From contig CBDVBZ010000042.1 in NCBI GenBank assembly GCA_965372355.1, positions 1 to 26,582 of the forward strand: a stretch of DNA of 26,582 nt. The letters are read 5' to 3'. The DNA is from CBDVBZ01 sp965372355. Its GTDB lineage: Bacteria; Krumholzibacteriota; Krumholzibacteriia; WVZY01. The position numbers and the translations under genes were made by a program. The notes beneath the pieces were generated by a model. The model was given only the letters and a program-made list of their open reading frames with translations. It did not search any database and was not told the origin of the DNA. Shown one piece after another: positions 1 through 6,800 of the stretch. How positions within the stretch are numbered: position 1 is the first letter of the stretch; the number at the start of each line of letters is the position of its first letter.

Positions 1-84
1 GCCCTTCCAGGACGGGTTGGAGCCCTTCCAGGACGGGTTGGAGCCCTTCCAGGACGGGTTGGAGCCCTTCCAGGACAGGCTCAA
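1..84. repeat. 21-bp direct tandem repeat, four copies, cut by window edge
   Basis: Units begin at 1, 22, 43 and 64. The first three are identical (GCCCTTCCAGGACGGGTTGG plus A) and the fourth degenerates after CAGGAC at about 77. The period is a multiple of three and the unit has no stop codon in any of the six frames, so an open frame through it says nothing about coding. The array probably continues left of the window. It is not CRISPR-like, because there are no spacers. Confidence 0.93.
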
Positions 85-121
85 CCGGCATGCGACAGAA
101 CATAGTGAGGATCCCAGATGA
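2..121 (+). CDS. Possible 3' end of an upstream CDS with heptapeptide repeats
   Basis: In frame 2 the repeat reads as a heptapeptide, PFQDGLE, three and a half times. It is followed by a non-repetitive tail (RLNRHATEHSEDPR) and a TGA at 119-121. That stop overlaps the ATG of the next gene as ATGA, the usual signature of translationally coupled operon genes and the only argument for coding. Against it, every frame through the array is open and the start lies outside the window. It could equally be non-coding repeat DNA upstream of the lipoprotein gene. Confidence 0.3.
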   Translation, partial: PFQDGLEPFQDGLEPFQDGLEPFQDRLNRHATEHSEDPR

Positions 122-846
122 ATCGCAAAAGGATGTGGCTGGCTGCCGCGACACTTCTGCTTGTCGCCGCTTGCGCCACGGGACCGAAGGTCGTGAAACA
201 AGGCGATCCGTGGCAAGTCGGTAAGGACGATTTTCTGCGCTACGCGAAAACCATCGGTCTCGCAGACGTCTATCTGCCCGATGGCATGCAGGATCCGGGC
301 CCCATCAAACAGAACTTCCGCGACGTGATCGAGGCACAGCTGCGCGCGCAGGGTTACACCGTCGTGCGTCCGCAGCAGTACAAAACCAATTGGGACCGTA
401 TCATCGCCGAAATGGGAGGGATCGAGGATACGCTGGCCATCGGCCAGAATCCACGCAAGATTGCGCAAGCGATGGTCCGTACGCTGGATGAACTCGAGGC
501 GGGTTTCGATCTGGATGCGGTTCTGGTTCCCAGTGTTGTCGTGGCGGAAGCAGTTTTCGCCAGCGGCGTTGCCGCCTGGGACGGCGCCAGACAACCGATC
601 AAATCGGGGGGTGCGATGAAGAACTTCTGGGCCGGCTCGCCGGAAGGCACTCTCGGCGCGTTGTCGCTGACCGTGACGCTCGTGAGCCCGCACGGCAACA
701 CCTACTTCACGAATTCCGGTGGTATCGAGGTGTTGTCCAAACTGGAAGGCAAGGAGTTCGTTCTCGTTCCCCGGTCCGAGCTTTTCACGGATCAAGAGCG
801 CATCGATCAAGCAGTCACACTCGCCTTGAAGCCGCTTCTCGACTAG
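118..846 (+). CDS. Predicted lipoprotein of unknown function
   Basis: A 242-residue protein. It starts with a positively charged n-region (MNRKR), a hydrophobic stretch and a lipobox-like LLVAAC at residues 14-19, so Cys19 would be the lipidated N-terminus and the protein would sit at the periplasmic face of a membrane. The mature part has no motif I recognise. It is a mixed alpha/beta soluble sequence with a hydrophobic segment around residues 138-152. The start is supported by GTGAGG about 7 nt upstream and by the ATGA overlap with the open frame ahead. About 235 nt separate it from hflK, so co-transcription is uncertain. Function cannot be assigned from sequence alone. Confidence 0.8.
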   Translation: MNRKRMWLAAATLLLVAACATGPKVVKQGDPWQVGKDDFLRYAKTIGLADVYLPDGMQDPGPIKQNFRDVIEAQLRAQGYTVVRPQQYKTNWDRIIAEMGGIEDTLAIGQNPRKIAQAMVRTLDELEAGFDLDAVLVPSVVVAEAVFASGVAAWDGARQPIKSGGAMKNFWAGSPEGTLGALSLTVTLVSPHGNTYFTNSGGIEVLSKLEGKEFVLVPRSELFTDQERIDQAVTLALKPLLD

Positions 847-1082
847 CCATCCGTCGGTGTGAGCTGGGTGCCTCTCTCTTTTGTTGCCTTTGAATAAAAC
901 GCTCTCGATTTACAACCATATGTGTGTGCGGAAAGCGGTGGTCTGGCCTGCTGCCGTGCGTCAAAGACCTTTTGTCCCAAGTTGTTACGGCATGGCGAAA
1001 GCGCTTTTGCCGTCCCGCCAAATGTGTTAGCGTGGTAACCGATTGTTGTGGCGTATCGGCAAGGGAAGGAGACTGGTGCAAA

Positions 1083-2081
1083 ATGGCTGATGAGAGGTTT
1101 GGCGAGTTTAGAATTCCGAAGTTCCGCATTCCAAGTGCGCAGAAGGGTATGGTGCGTTGGGTCATTGTGGCGGTCGTGATTCTCATCTTCGCCGTATCGA
1201 GTTTCTATACCATCGATCCTGAGGAGATCGGTGTGGTTATGCAGTTCGGGAAATACGTGAGAAGCACGGACCCCGGGCTTCATCTCAAGTTACCACTGGG
1301 TATCGAGCGGGTCATCAAGGTTCCGATTCAACGGCAGCTCAAGGAGGAGTTCGGTTTTCAAACGGTCTCCTCCGGGGTGCGCAGTCAGTTTGCCACGCGC
1401 GGTCGCGAGTCGGAATCCAACATGTTGACCGGCGACCTCAATGCGGCGGTCGTCGAGTGGGTCGTGCAGTATCGTATCGTAGACCCCTATAAGTATCTCT
1501 TCCGCGTCCGTAATGTCGAAACGACGTTTCGGGACATGTCGGAAGCCGTGATGCGCCGCGTCGTCGGGGACCGGACGGTCAACGAGGTACTGACGGTCGG
1601 CCGACAGGAGATCGCCGATCTCGTCGAACAGCAGCTTCAGGAGTTGTGCGACCAGTACGAATCGGGGATCAACGTCGATCAGGTCGTGCTGCAGGACGTC
1701 AACCCGCCTGATCCGGTAAAGCCCTCGTTCAACGAGGTCAACCAGGCACAGCAGGAAAGAGAACAGTTGATCAACGAGGCCCAGTCCGAATACAACCGTA
1801 TCATCCCGAGGGCCCGCGGTGAGGCACTGCAGACGATCAACGAGGCGGAGGGTTACGCGCTCCAACGCGTCAATACGGCACGCGGTGACTCCGCGAGGTT
1901 TGTCGCCGTCTACAACGAGTATCGTAAGTCGCCGGAAATTACGAAGACGCGTATCTACCTGGAAACGATGAATCAGATACTGCCACAAGTGTCGAAGAAA
2001 GTCGTGATCGATGAGGATTTGAAAGGGATCATTCCCCTGCTCAATCTCGAACCCGTCGGGAAGGGGGGTGGTGACAAATGA
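1083..2081 (+). CDS. hflK: HflK, SPFH/band-7 membrane protein (FtsH modulator)
   Basis: A 332-residue SPFH-domain protein. After a short cytoplasmic N-terminus comes one transmembrane segment (residues about 24-42), then the band-7 domain beginning TIDPEEIGVVMQFGKY, and a long charged helix with QQEREQLINEAQSEYN and RARGEALQTINEAEGYA, as in HflK. In well-studied bacteria HflK and HflC form a large periplasm-facing assembly around the AAA protease FtsH and modulate its activity. The ATG at 1083 is preferred over an in-frame start 53 codons upstream because AAGGAG lies 11 nt before it and the TM segment is then at the usual place. Its stop overlaps the hflC start (ATGA), so the two are translationally coupled. 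Confidence 0.95.
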   Translation: MADERFGEFRIPKFRIPSAQKGMVRWVIVAVVILIFAVSSFYTIDPEEIGVVMQFGKYVRSTDPGLHLKLPLGIERVIKVPIQRQLKEEFGFQTVSSGVRSQFATRGRESESNMLTGDLNAAVVEWVVQYRIVDPYKYLFRVRNVETTFRDMSEAVMRRVVGDRTVNEVLTVGRQEIADLVEQQLQELCDQYESGINVDQVVLQDVNPPDPVKPSFNEVNQAQQEREQLINEAQSEYNRIIPRARGEALQTINEAEGYALQRVNTARGDSARFVAVYNEYRKSPEITKTRIYLETMNQILPQVSKKVVIDEDLKGIIPLLNLEPVGKGGGDK

Positions 2082-2998
2082 GAATCGGCATAATCGTTGC
2101 TGCGTTACTCATTCTGCTCACGTTGAAAGGCACACTGTACATCGTACAGGAGCCCCAGCAGGTCATCATCACGCAGTTTGGAAAACCCGTCGGGGATCCC
2201 GTCTCGACACCGGGGCTCCACGTCAAGATCCCGTATATCCAGAAGGTCCACCGTTTCGACAAGCGATTCCTTGAATGGGACGGAGATCCCAACGAGCTGC
2301 CCACCAAGGACAAGCGCTTTATCTGGGTGGACATGTACGCCCGCTGGCGGATCAGCGAGCCGCTTCTCTTCTTTCAGCGCTTGAGGGACGAGCGTGTTGC
2401 GCAGACCCGGCTCGACGACATTCTGGATGGTGAGGCACGAAATGCCATCGCGAACCACGCTCTGGTCGAGGTGGTCCGTACGACAAACAGAACACCGGAG
2501 AGGAGCGAGCTCGAGGAGTCGGATGAAGTCACACTCGCCTATATTTCATCCGGTAGAGACAAGATTCGTCTCGAGATACTGGCCAAGTCACAGCAACGCA
2601 CGTCTGATCTCGGCATCGAGATCCTGGACATCCAGTTCAAGCGGATCAACTATGTTCAGGAAGTGCAGAAGAAGGTGTACGAGCGGATGATCGCCGAGCG
2701 CCGTCGGATCGCGGACCGGTTTCGCTCCGAGGGCCAGGGTGAGGCATCGCGAATCCGCGGTGAGAAGGAGCGCGATCTGAAAGAGATCCAGTCCGAGGCT
2801 TATCGACTGGCGCGTGAGATCATGGGTACCTCCGATGCCCGTGCAATCTTGATCTATGCGGCGGCCTATGACATATCGGCCGACTCACGCCAGTTCTACG
2901 AGTTCCTCAAAACCATGGAGATCTACGAGACCACGTTCGATGCGGAAACATCGCTTATCTTGACGACGGACGGACAGTTCTATCAGTTCTTGAAGTAA
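2078..2998 (+). CDS. hflC: HflC, SPFH/band-7 membrane protein (partner of HflK)
   Basis: A 306-residue protein with an N-terminal membrane anchor (residues about 3-20) followed by YIVQEPQQVIITQFGKPVG, the standard HflC opening. It continues through the band-7 domain and the coiled-coil helix containing RMIAERRRIADRFRSEGQGE and RGEKERDLKEIQSEAYR. It ends with the HflC-type DTTF-like segment (ETTFDAETSLILTTDGQFYQFLK). It overlaps hflK by 4 nt and should be made with it. Length and domain order are normal. FtsH itself is not in the window. A strong hairpin follows 13 nt after the stop. Confidence 0.95.
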   Translation: MRIGIIVAALLILLTLKGTLYIVQEPQQVIITQFGKPVGDPVSTPGLHVKIPYIQKVHRFDKRFLEWDGDPNELPTKDKRFIWVDMYARWRISEPLLFFQRLRDERVAQTRLDDILDGEARNAIANHALVEVVRTTNRTPERSELEESDEVTLAYISSGRDKIRLEILAKSQQRTSDLGIEILDIQFKRINYVQEVQKKVYERMIAERRRIADRFRSEGQGEASRIRGEKERDLKEIQSEAYRLAREIMGTSDARAILIYAAAYDISADSRQFYEFLKTMEIYETTFDAETSLILTTDGQFYQFLK

Positions 2999-3011
2999 GC
3001 GTGGACGTGAT

Positions 3012-3041
3012 GGGTGCTTGCCGGGGGTCCGGCGAGCACCC
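3012..3041 (+). terminator. Hairpin after hflKC, candidate terminator
   Basis: Arms GGGTGCTTGCCGG (3012-3024) and CCGGCGAGCACCC (3029-3041) form a 13-bp stem with one G-U pair and a GGGT loop, 13 nt after the hflC stop. The following bases (CTCACTTCAT) are only weakly T-rich, so intrinsic termination may be inefficient. It could instead be a 3'-end stabilising stem. Confidence 0.6.
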
Positions 3042-3222
3042 TCACTTCATGACTCGCCTGTCCTCTGAAAGAGGGCTCGCGCTGATGGCCCAACTAGAGC
3101 GCTCCCTCGTAATGTCCGTTCGGGCACTCGCCGGACCCCTTGTTGGAGCGAGCTGCGGATTTACTGCGAATCCCTATCACGTCCTCGCCACCGCCGAGAC
3201 CGGATAGAAACCGAGGCACACC

Positions 3223-3801
3223 ATGGTCAACACACCATCAACGATGCTGCCGCTTCAGACCGAAGCACCCGACTTCTCGCTCGAGAACGCGGTGACCGGC
3301 AAGACGGTCTCGCTGTCAGACCTCGACGGCAAGGCCTACCTCATCATGTTCATCTGCAACCACTGTCCGTTTGTGATTCACGTTCGCGACGAGATCACGC
3401 GTATCGCAAAGGAGTACGGTGAGCGGGGAGTCGCTGTTGTCGGGATCAACTCGAACAGTGCCGAGACACATCCTCAGGACGGCCCCGACAAGATGAAGGA
3501 ACTCGCCCGGGAACTGGGCTGGACGTTTCCCTTTCTTTTCGATTCTTCGCAAGAGGTCGCCAAAACCTATCGCGCGGCGTGTACACCGGACTTCTTTCTC
3601 TTCGACAGCGATCGCAAGCTCGTCTACCGGGGCCAGCTGGACGACAGCCGTCCCTCCACCGCTGTCCCCGTCACCGGCAAGGATCTGCGCGCGGCCCTCG
3701 ACAGGCTGCTCGCCGAAGAGCCACTCCCGGCGGATCAGCGACCGAGTATGGGGTGCAACATCAAATGGACCCCGGGGAACGAACCGAATTATTTTGGATG
3801 A
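3223..3801 (+). CDS. Thioredoxin-fold, PRX-like (AhpC/TSA-type) protein
   Basis: A 192-residue protein with the peroxiredoxin/TlpA fold. It opens with APDFSLENAVTGKTVSLSDL. The redox loop is FICNHCPFV (Cys45 and Cys48), followed by GVAVVGINSNSAE, a third cysteine in RAACTPDFFLFD (Cys120) and a late conserved SMGCNIKW (Cys178). This pattern matches the PRX_like1 group of small cytoplasmic thioredoxin-family proteins, whose substrates are largely unknown. There is no signal peptide, so it is probably cytoplasmic. A weak GAGG lies about 8 nt upstream of the ATG. The gene converges with the next one, and the 3' ends overlap by 13 nt. A thiol-dependent reductase or peroxidase role follows from the family only. 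Confidence 0.9.
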   Translation: MVNTPSTMLPLQTEAPDFSLENAVTGKTVSLSDLDGKAYLIMFICNHCPFVIHVRDEITRIAKEYGERGVAVVGINSNSAETHPQDGPDKMKELARELGWTFPFLFDSSQEVAKTYRAACTPDFFLFDSDRKLVYRGQLDDSRPSTAVPVTGKDLRAALDRLLAEEPLPADQRPSMGCNIKWTPGNEPNYFG

Positions 3802-4295
3802 TCGTTTGCCGCGTTGGCCAACACTCGCAGCGATAAAGACCAGGTTTTCTCAGAAGACCTGGCCTCCACCGGTTCTGAGAGATACTCCGTATCGTCCTCG
3901 AAGACGACGCCGAGCACATAGCGATAGTGGGTCGATGGCGCCAGATCGGTATCCACGAAACTCTGGTGCCACGCGGGAATCAACCCTTGTTTGTTGACCA
4001 CAACGAGTGACGCATCACTCTCCGACATTCGATAGATCCGAAATCCATCGATGTCCTTCTCCGAGAAAACACCCCAGACAAGCTCTATGCCTGACCGAAG
4101 CGTGTGCGCCTCAAAGTACTCGATCAGTGACGGAGCCGACTGTTTCTGGTGATCCGGCGACAGGCCGCGGATCGTGTTGCGCAACAGGGCCGACTGGGGA
4201 GACGACGATACGCCCGGGGAATAGAACAGCAAGCAAGAGCAGAGAACAACGAGAAACAACGTGTCGCAGGCAGACGTCCTGGTGAGCGGTTTCAT
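3789..4295 (-). CDS. Secreted fibronectin-III-like protein, possibly lacking its sorting domain
   Basis: A 168-residue protein with a signal-peptide-like N-terminus: charged MKPLTR, hydrophobic TLFLVVLCSCLLF at residues 12-24, then SPGVSSS. Residues about 60-148 read as one FnIII-like beta sandwich (GIELVWGVFSEKDIDGFRIYR, later HYRYVLGVVFEDDTEY). In FCB-type genomes such a domain is commonly followed by a PNPFNP sorting domain. Here the protein stops about 20 residues after the FnIII module, so it may be shortened or simply self-contained. ATG 4295 is chosen because AAAGG sits 7 nt upstream and the signal peptide then begins at residue 1. The longer in-frame ORF to 4424 would run through the sigma-54 promoter. 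The 3' end overlaps the PRX-like gene tail to tail. Confidence 0.72.
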   Translation of the reverse strand: MKPLTRTSACDTLFLVVLCSCLLFYSPGVSSSPQSALLRNTIRGLSPDHQKQSAPSLIEYFEAHTLRSGIELVWGVFSEKDIDGFRIYRMSESDASLVVVNKQGLIPAWHQSFVDTDLAPSTHYRYVLGVVFEDDTEYLSEPVEARSSEKTWSLSLRVLANAANDHPK

Positions 4296-4334
4296 GATGG
4301 CCTTTCGTCGAAGCGATCGCTCACCCGCAAGAAA

Positions 4335-4351
4335 GAGCAAGTATGGTGCCA
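4335..4351 (-). promoter_or_regulatory. Sigma-54 (-24/-12) promoter of the FnIII gene
   Basis: The minus strand reads TGGCAC-CATAC-TTGCTC, an almost perfect match to the RpoN consensus TGGCAC-N5-TTGCW. The diagnostic GG and GC are exactly 10 nt apart. Predicted transcription start is near 4325, giving a leader of about 30 nt before ATG 4295. A 10-bp palindrome AGCGATCGCT (4312-4321) lies in that leader. RpoN promoters need an activator; one is encoded at 22129-23544, but a link between them is only a guess. Confidence 0.7.
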
Positions 4352-4353
4352 CA

Positions 4354-4805
4354 GCGAGGTTGAGAGTTGCAAGGCGCTGGACGATGCTATCCTCGGGCGC
4401 CGAGTCCTCGCCGCAAGCTTGCATGTCAGGGCAGCTGCGGATTCACCTACGGGCAGCATCGTCCTGGCACCAGCCACCCGCGACGGATCCTCACTCGCTC
4501 TGAAACGCCAGGGCGACAACAACCTCCATCTTTTCAGCCAACCTTTTGGCCGCTGCGCAGTAATTGGAATGATGGACCGGGTAACTGGGCTTTGGGGGCA
4601 CCAGATACCTGACTAACCCCCTGGTGGGGTTTCCTGAGAGGTCTCATAACTCTCTTCCTTTCGGCGAAAGGCTCTCCTGATCACGCACGCGAGAAGGAGG
4701 GCCTTCGTCGTTTGTCCAGGTACCCGGCACCAAAGGTGAAGGACCATCTCATGAGAAAAGATGGCCCTTCGTGTTCGCCCCTACACCATCACACAGAGGA
4801 GCACA
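4354..4805. other. Non-coding stretch with a cluster of hairpins
   Basis: No convincing gene on either strand; ORFs here are compositional. Four short inverted repeats cluster in its right third: AACCCC-CTGGT-GGGGTT (4615-4631), CCTTTC-GGC-GAAAGG (4657-4671), GAAGG-AGGG-CCTTC (4693-4706), and the longer stem at 4739-4769 listed separately. The left part presumably holds upstream activator sites for the sigma-54 promoter, but I see no clear dyad. Confidence 0.55.
4739..4769 (-). terminator. Candidate terminator of the 4806-6062 gene
   Basis: AAGGACCATCT (4739-4749) pairs with AGATGGCCCTT (4759-4769), 11 positions with one A-C mismatch and a 9-nt loop. It lies 37 nt beyond the stop of the minus-strand gene. 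On the minus strand the stem is followed by CACCTTTGG, only weakly U-rich. The paralogous gene also has a hairpin about 50 nt after its stop. Confidence 0.45.
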
Positions 4806-6062
4806 CTACTTGAGAAGCGTGGCTCTCCGAACGATCGTCCGGTCTCCCGTCTCCATACGGTAGAAATAGACGCCGCTCGGCAGTCTCCCCGCATCCCACT
4901 CGACCACATACTCACCGGCGCCCTTGACCTCATCAACGAGGCTCTCAACCAGACGGCCCGCCACATCGTAGATCGCGATGCGGACGTGCTGTGTCGTCGG
5001 AACGCTGTAGCTGATACGTGTCACCGGGTTGAACGGGTTCGGTGTCGGGAATCCCAGCGCCGAGGCTCCGTCCATGCCAGCGTCCCTCTTCTCCTTGTCG
5101 TTGCCGACCAGCGTGATGCAGTCCGAAGCTGAGAACGGCATGCCGTCCATGTACGCACCGCCCAACGTCAACGGAAGCACCTGACCGACGTGGTACGGGT
5201 CCTCCATCAGGAGGGCCAGTGCAATGTCCATCTTGGAGAACTTCAGGGTCAGGTCCATATACCCGTCGGCATCTCCATCGTTGCACTCACAGTCGTCGTG
5301 GCCGTCCAGCGTTGCCACATCTTCGTACTCATAACGCAATGGTGCAACGCCTTCGAGGAAGATGCTCGCCGGATCGATGTCGGCCACGTCAACCGTCTCG
5401 CTACCGAGAATCGCCACGGGAAGGACACCACCCGTTTTGAGCGTCGCTCCGGCCAGCCAATCAAAAAGATTGACGTTGAACGGATTGGGGCAGGAACCCG
5501 GCTTGATATCCAGCTCGACCAGCTGACAGAGCTGCGACCGTGCGCCGAACACCGGAACGAGCTCGTGGTGCGGAAAAGTTGCAAAAACTGGGCAGTAGTT
5601 AGGGGTAAGAGGATGCCCACGCACCACAGGCCAGTCCTCGTTGTGGCCTGCACTACAGTCGCCATTCCACACACAAATGGCATCGACAATCCGGAAGTGG
5701 TCGGACTGCGGGTTCATGCCGAAGCCTACAGAATACCCGTCCCTGGTGTTTCCGATGTACGCTCCGTACAATGGGATATCAGCGATCCACGTCAGGTTCG
5801 GGCCGTAGTCGACCTGGAACTCCGCACCGCTAACAAACAAAACATTGCCCCGAGCCTGACCGTATATCCACACGGGTACGAGATTTCCGACGGGGCCGGC
5901 ATCCATGTACCTCTGCGTACCGTCCACATCAAAATACGCGGCGATCTCGCCGTTTTCGCGGGGGCAAATCGGACCTGGGGGAAGCTGCGCATACGCTGCG
6001 CCGGTGATACACCACGACACGATCAGTGCAACGAGCACAGTACTACGAAAGAGTTTCATCAT
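4806..6062 (-). CDS. Secreted protein with FlgD-like/type IX-style C-terminal domain (paralog A)
   Basis: A 418-residue exported protein. It has a signal peptide (residues 1-25, cleavage probably AYA-Q), then a Cys-rich N-terminal domain of unknown function (about 26-180). A middle domain (about 182-315) starts VELDIKPGSCPNPFN, includes LPVAILGSETVDVADIDP and an acidic loop DGHDDCECNDGDADGYMD that could bind calcium, and is a module found in many secreted microbial proteins. The FlgD-Ig-like sorting domain (335-418) contains PNPFNPVTRISYSV, VRIAIYDVAGRLV and LPSGVYFYRMETG. Such C-termini direct type IX export or surface anchoring in FCB bacteria. ATG 6062 is 4 nt after AAAGGAGG and the next codon, ATG 6059, is 7 nt after it; either could initiate. 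It has its own promoter and a structured leader shared with its paralog at 16245-17543. Confidence 0.88.
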   Translation of the reverse strand: MMKLFRSTVLVALIVSWCITGAAYAQLPPGPICPRENGEIAAYFDVDGTQRYMDAGPVGNLVPVWIYGQARGNVLFVSGAEFQVDYGPNLTWIADIPLYGAYIGNTRDGYSVGFGMNPQSDHFRIVDAICVWNGDCSAGHNEDWPVVRGHPLTPNYCPVFATFPHHELVPVFGARSQLCQLVELDIKPGSCPNPFNVNLFDWLAGATLKTGGVLPVAILGSETVDVADIDPASIFLEGVAPLRYEYEDVATLDGHDDCECNDGDADGYMDLTLKFSKMDIALALLMEDPYHVGQVLPLTLGGAYMDGMPFSASDCITLVGNDKEKRDAGMDGASALGFPTPNPFNPVTRISYSVPTTQHVRIAIYDVAGRLVESLVDEVKGAGEYVVEWDAGRLPSGVYFYRMETGDRTIVRRATLLK

Positions 6063-6101
6063 AACCCCTCCTTTGGATTCGGACGCACGGGACGGGTTAT
6101 G
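6060..6101 (-). promoter_or_regulatory. Leader hairpin covering the start codon of paralog A
   Basis: In the mRNA, CAUAACCC (complement of 6094-6101) is perfectly complementary to GGGUUAUG (complement of 6060-6067), which contains the first AUG. The 26-nt loop carries the Shine-Dalgarno AAAGGAGG. The same arms and an almost identical loop occur in the paralog at 17541-17584, while sequence beyond them differs. This suggests a conserved translational control element: a thermosensor, a protein-binding site or an unknown ligand switch. Pairing is visible; regulation is inferred. Confidence 0.5.
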
Positions 6102-6210
6102 GAGTATGGGACCAGACGATCCCTCCGGCGCGGACTGGGTGCTTGTGGGGCTATTGAGGTAGAGTGAGCGCCGAGCCAGCGAGAGGGACCGCTGACATCA
6201 GACGGTGAAC

Positions 6211-6239
6211 ATTATATCACTTAAGGCGGCGGATGTCAA
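6211..6239 (-). promoter_or_regulatory. Sigma-70 promoter of paralog A
   Basis: The minus strand reads TTGACA (6239-6234), 17 nt, TATAAT (6216-6211): perfect housekeeping consensus hexamers at ideal spacing. Transcription should start near 6204, leaving a leader of about 140 nt. A 13-nt block GTCAGCG[G/T]TCCCT at the start of the transcript (6184-6196) recurs in the paralog (17712-17724). Confidence 0.85.
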
Positions 6240-6267
6240 CTAGTTAGTTTATCGTCCAAATGCAAGA

Positions 6268-6297
6268 CGGCGGCGAACCTCGATTGGAACGCCGCCG
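6268..6297 (-). terminator. Candidate terminator of the dodecin gene
   Basis: CGGCGGCG (6268-6275) and CGCCGCCG (6290-6297) form a perfect 8-bp GC stem with a 14-nt loop, 43 nt past the dodecin stop. On the minus strand it is followed by TCTTGCATTTGG, moderately U-rich. It separates dodecin from the strong promoter at 6211-6239. Confidence 0.6.
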
Positions 6298-6340
6298 CGG
6301 GCAGTAGATTTTCCAAAAAACGGTATACGTCTTTCGGGGA

Positions 6341-6553
6341 CTAGTCACCCTCATACTTGAAGGATACCTTGACCTTCACCCGGTAGGTATCGACTTTGCC
6401 GTCCTTGATGGTCACATCCATCTCGCTAACTTCGGCGACACGAAGATCGCGAAGCGTTTTGCTCGCCTTGGTGACGGCGGCGGCTGCCGCTTTGTCCCAT
6501 GACTCCGTGCTGGTGCCGACGAGCTCGATAACTTTGTAGACGCTCTCAGCCAT
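6341..6553 (-). CDS. Dodecin, flavin-binding small protein
   Basis: A 70-residue protein beginning MAESVYKVIELVGTSTESWDK, with the helix KAAAAAVTKASKTLRDLRVAEV and the strands DVTIKDGKVDTYRVKVKVSF. This is the whole dodecin fold, at normal length. Dodecins form hollow dodecamers that store or buffer flavins in the cytoplasm. The ATG at 6553 follows a GAGGAG about 8 nt upstream; the longer in-frame ORF to 6919 would run into the cytochrome b gene and is not credible. It is transcribed divergently from the cytochrome operon. Several flavoenzymes are encoded in the window (11349-11978, 19646-21595), but no direct link is visible. Confidence 0.93.
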   Translation of the reverse strand: MAESVYKVIELVGTSTESWDKAAAAAVTKASKTLRDLRVAEVSEMDVTIKDGKVDTYRVKVKVSFKYEGD

Positions 6554-6721
6554 TCTTGTCTCCTCACGTCCAGTGTGTTCTTTGGTTTCTGCCAATTTCT
6601 GGGTCGAGCTTAGCATTTTCGGGGGCATCTTTTCCAGACCGATCATACGATTCCTGCAAATGCGCCCGAACACGCCGAATACGGCTCCAACCGCGGCATG
6701 GATATCCTGCCAAAGGTCCTC

Positions 6722-6750
6722 TTCAAACCCCGGCCCGATCCTGATAGTAT
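6722..6750 (+). promoter_or_regulatory. Possible sigma-70 promoter of the cytochrome b-Rieske operon
   Basis: TTCAAA (6722-6727), 17 nt, TAGTAT (6745-6750), in the divergent gap between dodecin and cytochrome b. Predicted start near 6757 gives a leader of about 45 nt. Both hexamers deviate from consensus, so this is tentative. Confidence 0.35.
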
Positions 6751-6800
6751 GTGGGCGAATCTTTGTCTCGTGGGATACTGCACTTGTGACGGCTGGAGCC

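Noticed and set aside
1..84. CRISPR-like array at the left edge
   Set aside because: Units are directly adjacent with no spacers; it is a plain tandem repeat.
924..1082. 53-residue N-terminal extension of HflK
   Set aside because: Cys-rich, unlike any HflK N-terminus, and the good Shine-Dalgarno at 1066-1071 points to ATG 1083.
3001..3207. 68-codon plus-strand ORF between hflC and the PRX-like gene
   Set aside because: Its beginning is the terminator-like hairpin, it has no ribosome-binding site, and the product has no recognisable pattern.
4149..4616. 155-codon plus-strand ORF
   Set aside because: Antisense to the FnIII gene and its promoter; Arg-rich, low-pattern translation typical of GC-rich shadow frames.
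5190..6167. 325-codon plus-strand ORF opposite paralog A
   Set aside because: Shadow of a real gene with signal peptide and clear domains; a similar antisense frame occurs opposite paralog B because the genes are homologous.
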